Below the pieces are notes generated by a model. It saw nothing but the letters and a program-made list of their open reading frames with translations, was not told the origin of the DNA and did not search any database. 11,921 bases of DNA from Leptofilum sp050292445. Lineage in GTDB: Bacteria > Chloroflexota > Anaerolineae > Promineifilales > Promineifilaceae. The stretch is taken from contig JBNKLQ010000197.1 in the NCBI GenBank assembly GCA_050292445.1, forward strand, positions 1-11,921. Reading direction: 5' to 3'. This document shows, piece by piece, positions 1 to 5,898 of this stretch. Every line of letters starts with the position of its first letter. The stretch's first letter is position 1. The translations under genes were made by a program, and so were the position numbers.

Positions 1-1
1 C

Positions 2-820
2 GAAAAACTCATTGCCAACGGCCGTGTTTCGGTCAACGGCCGTCGCGCCACGCTGGGTCAAAAAGCTGATCCGGCCACTGATACGATTGTGGTAAACGGC
101 CGTACCATCAAGCCACTACAAACCGAGTCCGTCTACGTCGCCCTACACAAACCTAAGGGCGTCCTCTCTTCCCTGGAGGATGAGCTGGAGGAAGGCCGCA
201 CCACCGTACGCGATCTGGTGCCGCTACCGGGACATCTCTACCCGGTTGGTCGCCTGGACAAACAAAGCACCGGCCTGATTTTGATGACCAACGACGGCGA
301 TCTGGCCCACAAGCTCACCCATCCGCGCTATGGCCATGAAAAAACATACAAAGTGATTGTGGAAGGGCGCATTAGTCAGGAGGCATTGGAAAAATGGCGC
401 GCGGGTATTTATTTGGACGGCCGTAAAACTATCCCCGCCCAAATCACTGTCATCCAGCAAGATGTTTCCTTCACACGGCTAGAAATTGTAATGCGCGAAG
501 GGCGCAAGCGGCAGATTCGGCGCGTGGCCAACATGCTCGGTTTTCCTGTCACCCAGCTCGTCCGTGAAAAAATTGGCCCGCTTACCCTGGGCAACCTCAA
601 GCTGGGCGACTGGCGGCATTTGACAGATAAAGAGGTTGCGGCGCTTAAGGCGACAGTCTCTTCTGCCAAAGCCAAACGGCCGCGTCATAAATCTGGCGGC
701 AAACCGGGCCATCGCTCAGACAAAAAGCCCGGTCGCGGCAAACCGAACAATCGGCCCCAAACCGGCTCCCGCAAAAAAGGCGGCCGCTCGGGCAAAAAAG
801 GGTCACAGAAAAAAAGATAA
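2..820 (+). CDS. rluB: RluB/RsuA-family 23S/16S rRNA pseudouridine synthase (5' partial)
   Basis: Converts a specific uridine in rRNA to pseudouridine during ribosome maturation. The frame is open to the left edge, so the true start is upstream. The first visible residues (EKLIANGRVSVNGR...) are the second half of an S4 RNA-binding domain. The catalytic domain follows: the signature VGRLDKQSTGLILMTNDG carries the catalytic Asp (codon at 257-259, residue 86 of the visible part). HEKTYKV and the EGRKRQIRR segment are also family hallmarks. About 50 C-terminal residues are a Lys/Arg/Gly-rich disordered tail, beyond the usual domain end and probably RNA-binding. It is followed on the same strand by cmk; rluB next to cmk is a recurrent bacterial arrangement. 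RluB is more likely than RsuA from that context, but exact target specificity cannot be read from sequence. Confidence 0.9.
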   Translation, partial: EKLIANGRVSVNGRRATLGQKADPATDTIVVNGRTIKPLQTESVYVALHKPKGVLSSLEDELEEGRTTVRDLVPLPGHLYPVGRLDKQSTGLILMTNDGDLAHKLTHPRYGHEKTYKVIVEGRISQEALEKWRAGIYLDGRKTIPAQITVIQQDVSFTRLEIVMREGRKRQIRRVANMLGFPVTQLVREKIGPLTLGNLKLGDWRHLTDKEVAALKATVSSAKAKRPRHKSGGKPGHRSDKKPGRGKPNNRPQTGSRKKGGRSGKKGSQKKR

Positions 821-829
821 CTTACCCCC

Positions 830-905
830 CACCCTAACCCTCCCCCTAAAATGGGGAGGGGATTTTGCTCCCTCTTCCTTGAGGGAGAGGGCCGGGGTGA
901 GGGTG
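830..905. repeat. MITE-like intergenic palindromic repeat between rluB and cmk
   Basis: The outer arms caccctaaccc (830-840) and gggtgagggtg (895-905) are inverted with one mismatch in 11. Two hairpins sit inside. Stem ccctcccc (838-845) pairs perfectly with ggggaggg (853-860), and ctccctc (868-874) pairs perfectly with gagggag (881-887) around a 6-base loop. Read on the minus strand it encodes HPHPGPLPQGRG, the peptide typical of spurious frames over this widespread GC-rich repeat class. It fills most of the 103-base gap and lies just before the ribosome binding site of cmk, so it could affect read-through or mRNA stability. Confidence 0.8.
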
Positions 906-923
906 CAAATTAAGGAAAACGTA

Positions 924-1634
924 TTGGCAACAGAAACCACAGAACCCATCGCCATGATCGCCATTGACGGCCCAGCTGCCTCCGGGAAATCGACCGTCGG
1001 GCGACTGTTGGCGGAGCAATTGCATTATTTGTATCTGGACACGGGCTGCATGTATCGAGCCGTCACCTGGGCCGCTTTGCAGCAAGAAATCGATCTTGGG
1101 GATGAAACGGCCGTAACCCACCTGGCCCAAGAGATTCAGATCGATATTCAACCGGTGCGCGAAGAAGACGGCCGTCACTACACTGTCCTTGTCGATGGGC
1201 AAGACATCACCTGGCAACTGCGCACACCCGCCGTGGATGCCAACGTGTCACTAGTGTCCAGCTATCTGGGCGTGCGCCAGGAAATGGTTAAACGGCAGCG
1301 TGCTTTTGGCCAGCGTGGGGCAGTTGTCATGGTTGGGCGGGACATTGGCACGGTAGTGACGCCCGGCGCACCGCTGAAGCTGTTCATCACCGCCAGCGCT
1401 GAGGAGCGCGCCCGTCGCCGCACCCGCGACCGTCAATCACAGGGCCACAGCGCCGATTACAACCACATCCTGGCCGACGTACAGCGGCGCGACCAAATCG
1501 ATAGCAATCGGGAACATTCCCCCCTGCGCCCCGCTGCTGACGCTATCCTCATCGACAGCACCGACCGCTCTCCGGCAGAGATTGTGGATACAATTTTGCA
1601 AATGATTCGTGAGTCAGTAATCAGTAATCAGTGA
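924..1634 (+). CDS. cmk: Cytidylate kinase (CMP/dCMP kinase)
   Basis: Phosphorylates CMP/dCMP with ATP in cytosolic pyrimidine nucleotide synthesis. The P-loop GPAASGKST is at residues 16-24. It is followed by LDTGCMYRA (family usually LDTGAMYRA; Cys replaces Ala here), GRDIGTVV, the LID-type Arg cluster RARRRTRDR, and the C-terminal RDxxDSNREHSPLRPAADA motif. The TTG at 924 is chosen because AAGGA (912-916) sits 7 bases upstream; this gives 236 aa, normal for the family. The ATG at 954 would leave no ribosome binding site and begins only three residues before the family core. A longer open frame from 636 crosses the repeat and overlaps rluB, so it was rejected. The last residues (ESVISNQ) and the stop codon are supplied by the repeat at 1611-1666. 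Confidence 0.92.
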   Translation: MATETTEPIAMIAIDGPAASGKSTVGRLLAEQLHYLYLDTGCMYRAVTWAALQQEIDLGDETAVTHLAQEIQIDIQPVREEDGRHYTVLVDGQDITWQLRTPAVDANVSLVSSYLGVRQEMVKRQRAFGQRGAVVMVGRDIGTVVTPGAPLKLFITASAEERARRRTRDRQSQGHSADYNHILADVQRRDQIDSNREHSPLRPAADAILIDSTDRSPAEIVDTILQMIRESVISNQ

Positions 1635-1666
1635 GTCAGTATTCAGTTACTGAACACTGACCACTG
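1611..1666. repeat. AGTCAGTAATCAGT-type repeat with imperfect hairpin
   Basis: Tandem-like agtcagtaatcagtaatcag leads into an inverted pair. The arm at 1629-1647 (cagtgagtcagtattcagt) mirrors 1649-1666 (actgaacactgaccactg) with a one-base indel and two mismatches. The cmk stop (1632-1634) lies inside the left arm and the next gene starts 10 bases after the right arm. No T-tract follows, so it is not a classical intrinsic terminator. Confidence 0.65.
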
Positions 1667-1675
1667 GAAAGTTAA

Positions 1676-3130
1676 ATGCCTCTCTTTCAAGAAATTGACC
1701 TCAGCACCTACACTGGCGGCCAAATTGTGGCCATCGAACCGGGCAGCGTCGCTGCCAAGATCGGCCTGCGTGCCGGGGATGAGCTGCTAGCAATTAACGA
1801 CAGCCCGGTGGAAGACGTCATCGACGTGCAGTTTTACGCCGCCGAGGAAGCGCTAACGCTATTAGTGCGACGCGGCGATGAGATGCTCACCTTGACGGCC
1901 GAACGAAATTATAACCAGCCTCTGGGGCTAGAATTTGCCCATCCCACCTTTGATACCGACATTCGCCGCTGCAACAACCTGTGCGAATTTTGCTTTGTAC
2001 TGCAAATGGCTCCACGCTTCCGCCGAACACTTTACATAAAAGACGATGATTATCGTTACAGCTTCCTCTTTGGCCATTACGTTACCCTCACCAACATGAG
2101 CGAACACGACTGGTGGCGCATCGAAAACATGCACCTATCGCCGCTTTACGTCTCCGTTCATGTAACAGATACGGAAGCACGCCGCCGCTACCTGCGCAAC
2201 AAAAATGCGCCAGACATTCTGGAGCAGTTACGCTGGCTGGGTGAACGCGGCATCGAGGTCCATACACAAATTGTGGTCACGCCAGAAGTGAACGACGACG
2301 CATGGCTGGAACGCTCCATCACCGATTTGGCCGAACTGTGGCCGACGGTACAGTCTATCAGCGTGGTACCTGTGGGACTAACCAAGCAGCACAAATACCA
2401 GATGCGCACCCACACGCCAGAGGAAGCGGCCGTAACCTTAGATTATGTCGAGTCTTTGCAACAAAAATATCTGGCTGAGTTTGGTGTTCGCTTTGTTTAT
2501 CCCACCGACGAATGGTATTTGGTCACCAATCGCCCCGTCCCCCAACTGGAAGCGTACGACGGCCAGGAGCTGCACGAAAACGGTCTAGGTATGGTGCGCA
2601 CTTTTTTGGATGAGTGGGAAGAAGTGAAGCTGGAAATTGGCGATTGGCGATTGGCAAATGCAGACAAATCTCCAATCTCTAATCTCCAATCTCTTACTTT
2701 AGTAACAGGAGCGCTTTTTGCAGGCACTTTGCGGGAAACGGCCGTACAGTTCCAAAATCTCACCGGGGTCGCCATCACTGTGCAAGAAATCAAAAATGAG
2801 CGGCTGGGCGGCACCATCACCACCGCCGGGTTGCTCATGGGGCAAGACGTACTGGAACAGTTGAAAACGAAAAAGCTTTGCGATCTGGTTCTGCTGCCCC
2901 GTGTTATGTTTGACCACCCCGACCGCATTGCCTTGGACGACATTTCGCCACAAGACATAGCCAATCAGCTAGGCAAATCCGTCATCCTGGCCGACACGAT
3001 GGGCGACGTTTGGGACGCGCTCATCGGCAAATCGCAAGTTGTGTACCAACCGGGCAAACCAGCGGGAGACAGCATCCCCCTCAAGCTCATCTCCCCCGAC
3101 GAACTCGACAACAACCAACACTTCTCTTGA
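1676..3130 (+). CDS. PDZ-like / radical SAM / DUF512 protein
   Basis: This 484-aa protein belongs to a conserved family of unknown reaction, often annotated as a putative Fe-S oxidoreductase. A PDZ-like fold covers about residues 14-80 (IEPGSVAAKIGLRAGDELLAIN). The radical SAM CxxxCxxC motif is C99-C103-C106 in RRCNNLCEFCF, expected to hold a [4Fe-4S] cluster that cleaves SAM. The family hallmark KDDDYRYSFLFGHYVTLTNM follows, and the DUF512 region fills the C-terminal half. ATG 1676 directly precedes the PDZ part; a weak GGAAAG lies 4 bases upstream. In other bacteria this family commonly neighbours der and plsY, so placement after rluB-cmk fits a housekeeping cluster. About 20 residues (roughly 320-340, LEIGDWRLANADKSPISNLQ) come from an in-frame palindromic repeat. 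No partner protein is visible that would reveal the substrate. Confidence 0.88.
   Translation: MPLFQEIDLSTYTGGQIVAIEPGSVAAKIGLRAGDELLAINDSPVEDVIDVQFYAAEEALTLLVRRGDEMLTLTAERNYNQPLGLEFAHPTFDTDIRRCNNLCEFCFVLQMAPRFRRTLYIKDDDYRYSFLFGHYVTLTNMSEHDWWRIENMHLSPLYVSVHVTDTEARRRYLRNKNAPDILEQLRWLGERGIEVHTQIVVTPEVNDDAWLERSITDLAELWPTVQSISVVPVGLTKQHKYQMRTHTPEEAAVTLDYVESLQQKYLAEFGVRFVYPTDEWYLVTNRPVPQLEAYDGQELHENGLGMVRTFLDEWEEVKLEIGDWRLANADKSPISNLQSLTLVTGALFAGTLRETAVQFQNLTGVAITVQEIKNERLGGTITTAGLLMGQDVLEQLKTKKLCDLVLLPRVMFDHPDRIALDDISPQDIANQLGKSVILADTMGDVWDALIGKSQVVYQPGKPAGDSIPLKLISPDELDNNQHFS
2633..2693. repeat. Palindromic repeat inserted in frame in the radical SAM gene
   Basis: Left arm 2633-2654 (gattgg-type units) and right arm 2672-2693 (ccaatct-type units) are inverted repeats matching at 18 of 22 positions, separated by 17 bases. 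The element keeps the reading frame open and lies in a linker between conserved blocks (FLDEWEE before, TLVTGALFAG after). Its composition is that of an intergenic repeat, not of neighbouring codons. Confidence 0.7.
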
Positions 3131-3163
3131 TTTTTTGCCACAGAGACTGCAGAGAAAAAGAGA
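3131..3163. repeat. Fragment of a GCCACAGAGA-type dispersed repeat
   Basis: Directly after the radical SAM stop, ttttttgccacagagactgc followed by agagaaaaagaga has the look of the common TTTTTGCCACAGAGAC(ACAGAG) intergenic repeat. Related wording appears inverted at 5801-5830 and in diverged form at 11203-11270. Confidence 0.5.
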
Positions 3164-3210
3164 TTGTGACGTTTTGAGAGAACAATCGGAGAATAATGAG
3201 AAACCCTCAC

Positions 3211-3309
3211 TTGTCATTTCGAACGAAGTGAGAAATCTTTAATGCGATCGTAGGCTAATTGTTTGCAAGTTTAGAAAGATTTCTCGCCAAAAGCGGCTCG
3301 AAATGACAA
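3211..3309. repeat. TTGTCATTTCGA inverted repeat between convergent genes
   Basis: The outer arms ttgtcatttcga (3211-3222) and tcgaaatgacaa (3298-3309) are perfect 12-base inverted repeats. The inner arms gagaaatcttt (3230-3240) and aaagatttctc (3275-3285) are perfect over 11 bases. About 34 central bases separate them. This matches the dispersed TGTCATTTCGA...GAGAAATCTTT class known in many bacterial genomes. It lies in the 209-base gap between the convergent radical SAM and isopentenyl phosphate kinase genes, where the stem could act as a bidirectional transcription block; no strong T-tract supports that. Confidence 0.8.
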
Positions 3310-3339
3310 TTCTGGGCTATTCGTTGAGATTACCGAATC

Positions 3340-4134
3340 TTAAATTGCTTGCAATAGCGTGCCGCCCGCTTCTGCCGGGTTTAAGAGCGTTTGGGCCAGA
3401 TTGCCCGGCTCCAATCCCGAAAAAATGCGAATTGACAGTTTGGGAAACTGATCTACTAGGGCCAACATGCTTTGCACTTTGCTGACCATGCCTCCCGTCA
3501 CATCCGTGCCGCGCGAACCGCCCAGCGCGGCCTCAATTTCGGCGTAGTTGGCTCGGCTAATCACCGGAATGACCTGCTCCTCTAAATCATAGACCCCGGG
3601 TGTTTCCCCCGCCAGCAGCAGCCAGCACGGCCGTATTCCCTCCACCAACGCCATCATCACCTCTTCTGTAGAGACAATTGTCCCACCCCGTACCGAATCA
3701 AAGGCCACATCGCCATACACCACGGGCACCAATCCGGCAGCCAGCGCCGCCTGGACGGGATAAGTAGTGATGCTTTGGACACGGCCGTCTTCACATCTCA
3801 CCGAAGCCGACGGCGACAAACTCACGGCCGGAACATTAGCTAACAGCAGCTCCGTCATCACCATCCGGTTCAGCCTGGCCGCCGCGTCGCTCACTTCGGC
3901 AAAACCACGCCAGCCAGCCGCATCGGTCACGCCCTGGCGCGTGCCATATTTGGCGGCGGCCACATGGCCAAACGAGCCGCTGCCCTGCCCCAGCACCAAC
4001 TTTAGCGCTGGATTTTCGCGCCGTGCCTGGGCTATTTCGTCCACCAACCGGGTCAGCACATCGTGCCGCACCCGCTCCACTTTGGTTTTGTCAGTAATTA
4101 GCGAACCACCGAGTTTGAGGAAAAGTGTATCCAT
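3340..4134 (-). CDS. Isopentenyl phosphate kinase (amino-acid kinase fold)
   Basis: Predicted to phosphorylate isopentenyl phosphate to isopentenyl diphosphate with ATP, the last step of alternative mevalonate routes. The 264 residues start with the amino-acid-kinase nucleotide motif LKLGGSLITDK (K7, G9-S11). The IPK-specific glycine loop GSGSFGH follows at 51-57; its His57 corresponds to the catalytic His that separates IPKs from other family members. GDVAFD (141-146) and TDVTGGMVSK (210-219) are further ATP and phosphate binding segments. ATG 4134 gives the normal family length; GAAG four bases upstream is a weak ribosome binding site. It is the last gene of a same-strand block with the LOG-like and hydrolase genes. 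IPK plus phosphomevalonate decarboxylase has been shown in the chloroflexote Roseiflexus castenholzii. Glutamate-5-kinase and fosfomycin kinase are less likely because of the His-containing loop. Confidence 0.88.
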   Translation of the reverse strand: MDTLFLKLGGSLITDKTKVERVRHDVLTRLVDEIAQARRENPALKLVLGQGSGSFGHVAAAKYGTRQGVTDAAGWRGFAEVSDAAARLNRMVMTELLLANVPAVSLSPSASVRCEDGRVQSITTYPVQAALAAGLVPVVYGDVAFDSVRGGTIVSTEEVMMALVEGIRPCWLLLAGETPGVYDLEEQVIPVISRANYAEIEAALGGSRGTDVTGGMVSKVQSMLALVDQFPKLSIRIFSGLEPGNLAQTLLNPAEAGGTLLQAI

Positions 4135-4145
4135 ACTTCACATCT

Positions 4146-4248
4146 CTCGTTCCATGCTTCGCGTGGAATGCCCATTTGGGGCACTCCGCGCCCGTTATTG
4201 GACGCAGAGCGTCCTGAAGAGCTTTCCAACGGATACCGTTGGAACGAG
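4146..4248. repeat. Composite repeat of nested hairpins between IPK and LOG-like genes
   Basis: The outer 9-base inverted repeats ctcgttcca (4146-4154) and tggaacgag (4240-4248) are perfect. Inside lie at least three hairpins: 4150-4168 (8-pair stem with one G-T, loop ttc), 4200-4214 (ggacgc/gcgtcc, loop aga) and 4226-4242 (ccaacgg/ccgttgg, loop ata). The element fills nearly all of the 119-base gap between two same-strand genes. It resembles a dispersed intergenic repeat class whose spurious translations contain ALRARYWTQSVLKSFP. Confidence 0.8.
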
Positions 4249-4253
4249 TCCAG

Positions 4254-4799
4254 TTACTTGTTAAAAAAATTCACGATGTGGTTAACGGCCGTTTCCGGAT
4301 CATCTGCATACAGCAACAGCCCCATATCTTTTTCCCGCACGTAATCGGGTGAGTAAAATGCCTGGATCGTTTGCTGCCACAGCGGGCCAAGCAACACCAG
4401 TGGCTGCGCCGCCACCTCGCCCACCTGCAAAAAGCTCCAGGCCAGCGTCATTTCAGACAGCGTGCCAATGCCGCCAGGCAACACAATGATGCCGTCGCTT
4501 TGCGTCACCAGGTGCAGCAGCCGCTCGCGCAGCGTCGGGTAGCGAATCTCTTCCTGCACCCAGCGATTCGGCCCCAACGGCCGAAACTGCTCAATCTGGT
4601 CACACGTCACACCAATAACATGCCCGCCCGCTTCAGCTGCACCTTGGGAAACGGCCGTCATCGTGCCCGAATAGCCGCCCGTGGCCACCGCAAAGCTGGC
4701 TTCCGCCAACAATTTACCCACCTGCCGAGCTTCTTCATAAGCACCACTTCCCGGCTGCGGTGCAGAACTACCAAAAACGGAGATGGTTCGTTGGGTCAT
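4254..4799 (-). CDS. LOG-family (SLOG) nucleotide-binding protein
   Basis: This 181-aa Rossmann-like protein belongs to the family long mislabelled 'lysine decarboxylase'; characterised members hydrolyse nucleoside 5'-monophosphates (cytokinin riboside phosphates or AMP) to base and ribose phosphate. An N-terminal strand ends in VFGSSAP, followed by TGGYSGTM (40-47), the basic TLRERLLHL segment (89-97) and the signature PGGIGTLSE (108-116) with conserved Thr113 and Glu116. ATG 4799 is supported by AAGGAG about 6 bases upstream. It lies between the hydrolase and the isopentenyl phosphate kinase on the same strand. Pairing with a prenyl-precursor enzyme is suggestive because cytokinins are prenylated adenines, but no prenyltransferase is present, so the actual substrate is open. 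Confidence 0.85.
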   Translation of the reverse strand: MTQRTISVFGSSAPQPGSGAYEEARQVGKLLAEASFAVATGGYSGTMTAVSQGAAEAGGHVIGVTCDQIEQFRPLGPNRWVQEEIRYPTLRERLLHLVTQSDGIIVLPGGIGTLSEMTLAWSFLQVGEVAAQPLVLLGPLWQQTIQAFYSPDYVREKDMGLLLYADDPETAVNHIVNFFNK

Positions 4800-4812
4800 G
4801 GAACTCCTTAAA

Positions 4813-4874
4813 AGTGGGCGAGTGGCAAGTTTGCGAGTGATAAAACAACTTGCGCACTGGCAAACTCGCCCACT
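4813..4874. repeat. GCGAGTGGCAAGTT-type palindromic repeat
   Basis: Outer arms agtgggcgagt (4813-4823) and actcgcccact (4864-4874) are perfect 11-base inverted repeats; gcgagtg occurs twice in the left half. The element occupies most of the 78-base gap between the hydrolase and LOG-like genes, ending a few bases before the hydrolase stop (minus strand). Confidence 0.75.
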
Positions 4875-4877
4875 CGC

Positions 4878-5708
4878 TTACTCTTTTGACAAAAACCGTC
4901 GGGCAATTGCCTGGAACTCACCCTGTTTCTCCAACATCGGCGCGTGGCCACATTCCGGCAAGATGTGCGTTTGGCTGTTGGAGAAATGGGATGACAACTG
5001 CTGCGCATCGCTGGGCGGCACCACGCCGTCATTTTCGCCCCAAACCATGCAAATTTCGTGGTGGAGGTTAGTGAGAGACGGCCGTAAATCATGAAACGCC
5101 GACGCCTTCAGCACATCCGCCGACTGTCGCGCCAATTCATAATCCGCCAGCCGCCGGTCCCACACCGACTCATGCATCAGGTCCGGGTTGTAAAACGGCG
5201 TCTTGATCTGCCGCCGCACCCACATTTTGGACTGCGAAACGGCCGATCCCAAATCTATCAAGCCTAACCCTACACCAATCCGCTTTACAAAATCAGGATA
5301 GTTAGCCGAAGAAAGCACTGCTGGTGCCAACAGCAGCATCTTCTCTACTTGTTCCGGGTAATCGACGGCGTATGACACAGCCAGCGTGCCGCCAAACGAA
5401 TGCCCCGTCAAAGCCACCGGCGGCAAATGGCGCGCTTCGCAAAACGCGGCCAGCCACTCCACCAGATGGGGAAAATTGTACGGTGTGGTTGAAGCCGTAT
5501 AGCCAAAACCAGGAATGTCTGGGGCAATCAGCCAATGCTCGTCGGCCAGTTCATGCATCGTCTCGCGAAAGCTGTCGGCTGAGGTAGACATGCCGTGCAG
5601 CAAAATAATGGGACGGCCGTTTGGCGTTCCTGCCTCATAATAACTGGTGTGAATGCCCAGGGCATCCAACTCAAACCGGGGAACTTCAGGATAAGGATAA
5701 TTTGGCAT
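4878..5708 (-). CDS. Alpha/beta hydrolase
   Basis: This 276-aa single-domain alpha/beta hydrolase has a full catalytic set: oxyanion-hole motif LLHGMS (37-42), nucleophile elbow GHSFGG with Ser104, acid Asp227 in GENDGVV, and His255 in CGHAPMLEK. The cap region holds the sequence around FYNPDLMHESVWDRR. The substrate cannot be told; the family includes esterases, C-C hydrolases and haloperoxidase-like enzymes. The start is uncertain: the frame can extend to a GTG at 5765, but those 19 residues are not hydrolase-like and neither start has a clear ribosome binding site, so ATG 5708 before PNYPYPEVPRFELDALG is preferred. It is first of three same-strand genes followed by the LOG-like and IPK genes. 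No signal peptide is visible, so a cytoplasmic location is expected. Confidence 0.87.
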   Translation of the reverse strand: MPNYPYPEVPRFELDALGIHTSYYEAGTPNGRPIILLHGMSTSADSFRETMHELADEHWLIAPDIPGFGYTASTTPYNFPHLVEWLAAFCEARHLPPVALTGHSFGGTLAVSYAVDYPEQVEKMLLLAPAVLSSANYPDFVKRIGVGLGLIDLGSAVSQSKMWVRRQIKTPFYNPDLMHESVWDRRLADYELARQSADVLKASAFHDLRPSLTNLHHEICMVWGENDGVVPPSDAQQLSSHFSNSQTHILPECGHAPMLEKQGEFQAIARRFLSKE

Positions 5709-5800
5709 AAGCTGAATCTTATCAAACTTGGCGGCATTAGAAAAAAACCGGGCCGCAGCGTTCACAGAATCATTGGAGATATGTCTCTCATTTTCTATTT

Positions 5801-5830
5801 TCCTCTTCGATCTCTGTGGCTAATAAAAAT
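5801..5830. repeat. Inverted copy of the GCCACAGAGA-type repeat fragment
   Basis: The stretch cttcgatctctgtggctaat, followed by aaaaat, reads on the other strand as atttttattagccacagagatcg in two parts (atttttattagccacag, agatcg), matching the wording after the radical SAM gene at 3131-3163. It lies in the divergent intergenic region upstream of the YheT-type hydrolase. Confidence 0.4.
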
Positions 5831-5843
5831 GGATTTGACGGCA

Positions 5844-5870
5844 CGGCCGTTTTTCCCGAAAATACGGCCG
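5844..5870 (+). promoter_or_regulatory. Hairpin in the 5' leader of the YheT-type gene
   Basis: The stem cggccgttttt (5844-5854) pairs with aaaatacggccg (5859-5870) with one bulged t and a cccg loop. It is built from one ACGGCCGT octamer and one near-octamer (ACGGCCGA). An AGGAG follows at 5873-5877. The hairpin is placed where it could control translation or transcription of the downstream gene; a regulatory role is inference. Confidence 0.4.
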
Positions 5871-5898
5871 ATAGGAGAAAGTTGCAAAACATTTGACC

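Noticed and set aside
636..923. Upstream extension of cytidylate kinase from 636
   Set aside because: It overlaps rluB and crosses the GC-rich palindromic repeat; the TTG at 924 has a good ribosome binding site and gives normal family length.
846..1217. Minus-strand 123-codon frame opposite cmk
   Set aside because: Antisense to a well-supported gene; its HPHPGPLPQGRG end is the usual spurious translation of the repeat at 830-905.
3767..4264. Plus-strand 165-codon frame opposite the isopentenyl phosphate kinase
   Set aside because: Antisense shadow running into the composite repeat; its ALRARYWTQSVLKSFP stretch is repeat-derived.
821..4877. CRISPR array
   Set aside because: The palindromic elements differ from one another and are not regularly spaced; no constant repeat-spacer pattern exists.
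5709..5765. GTG start of the alpha/beta hydrolase at 5765
   Set aside because: The 19 extra residues do not resemble the family and no ribosome binding site precedes the GTG; not fully excluded.
5835..5863. TTGACG at 5835 as a -35 promoter box
   Set aside because: No acceptable -10 hexamer lies 16-18 bases downstream.
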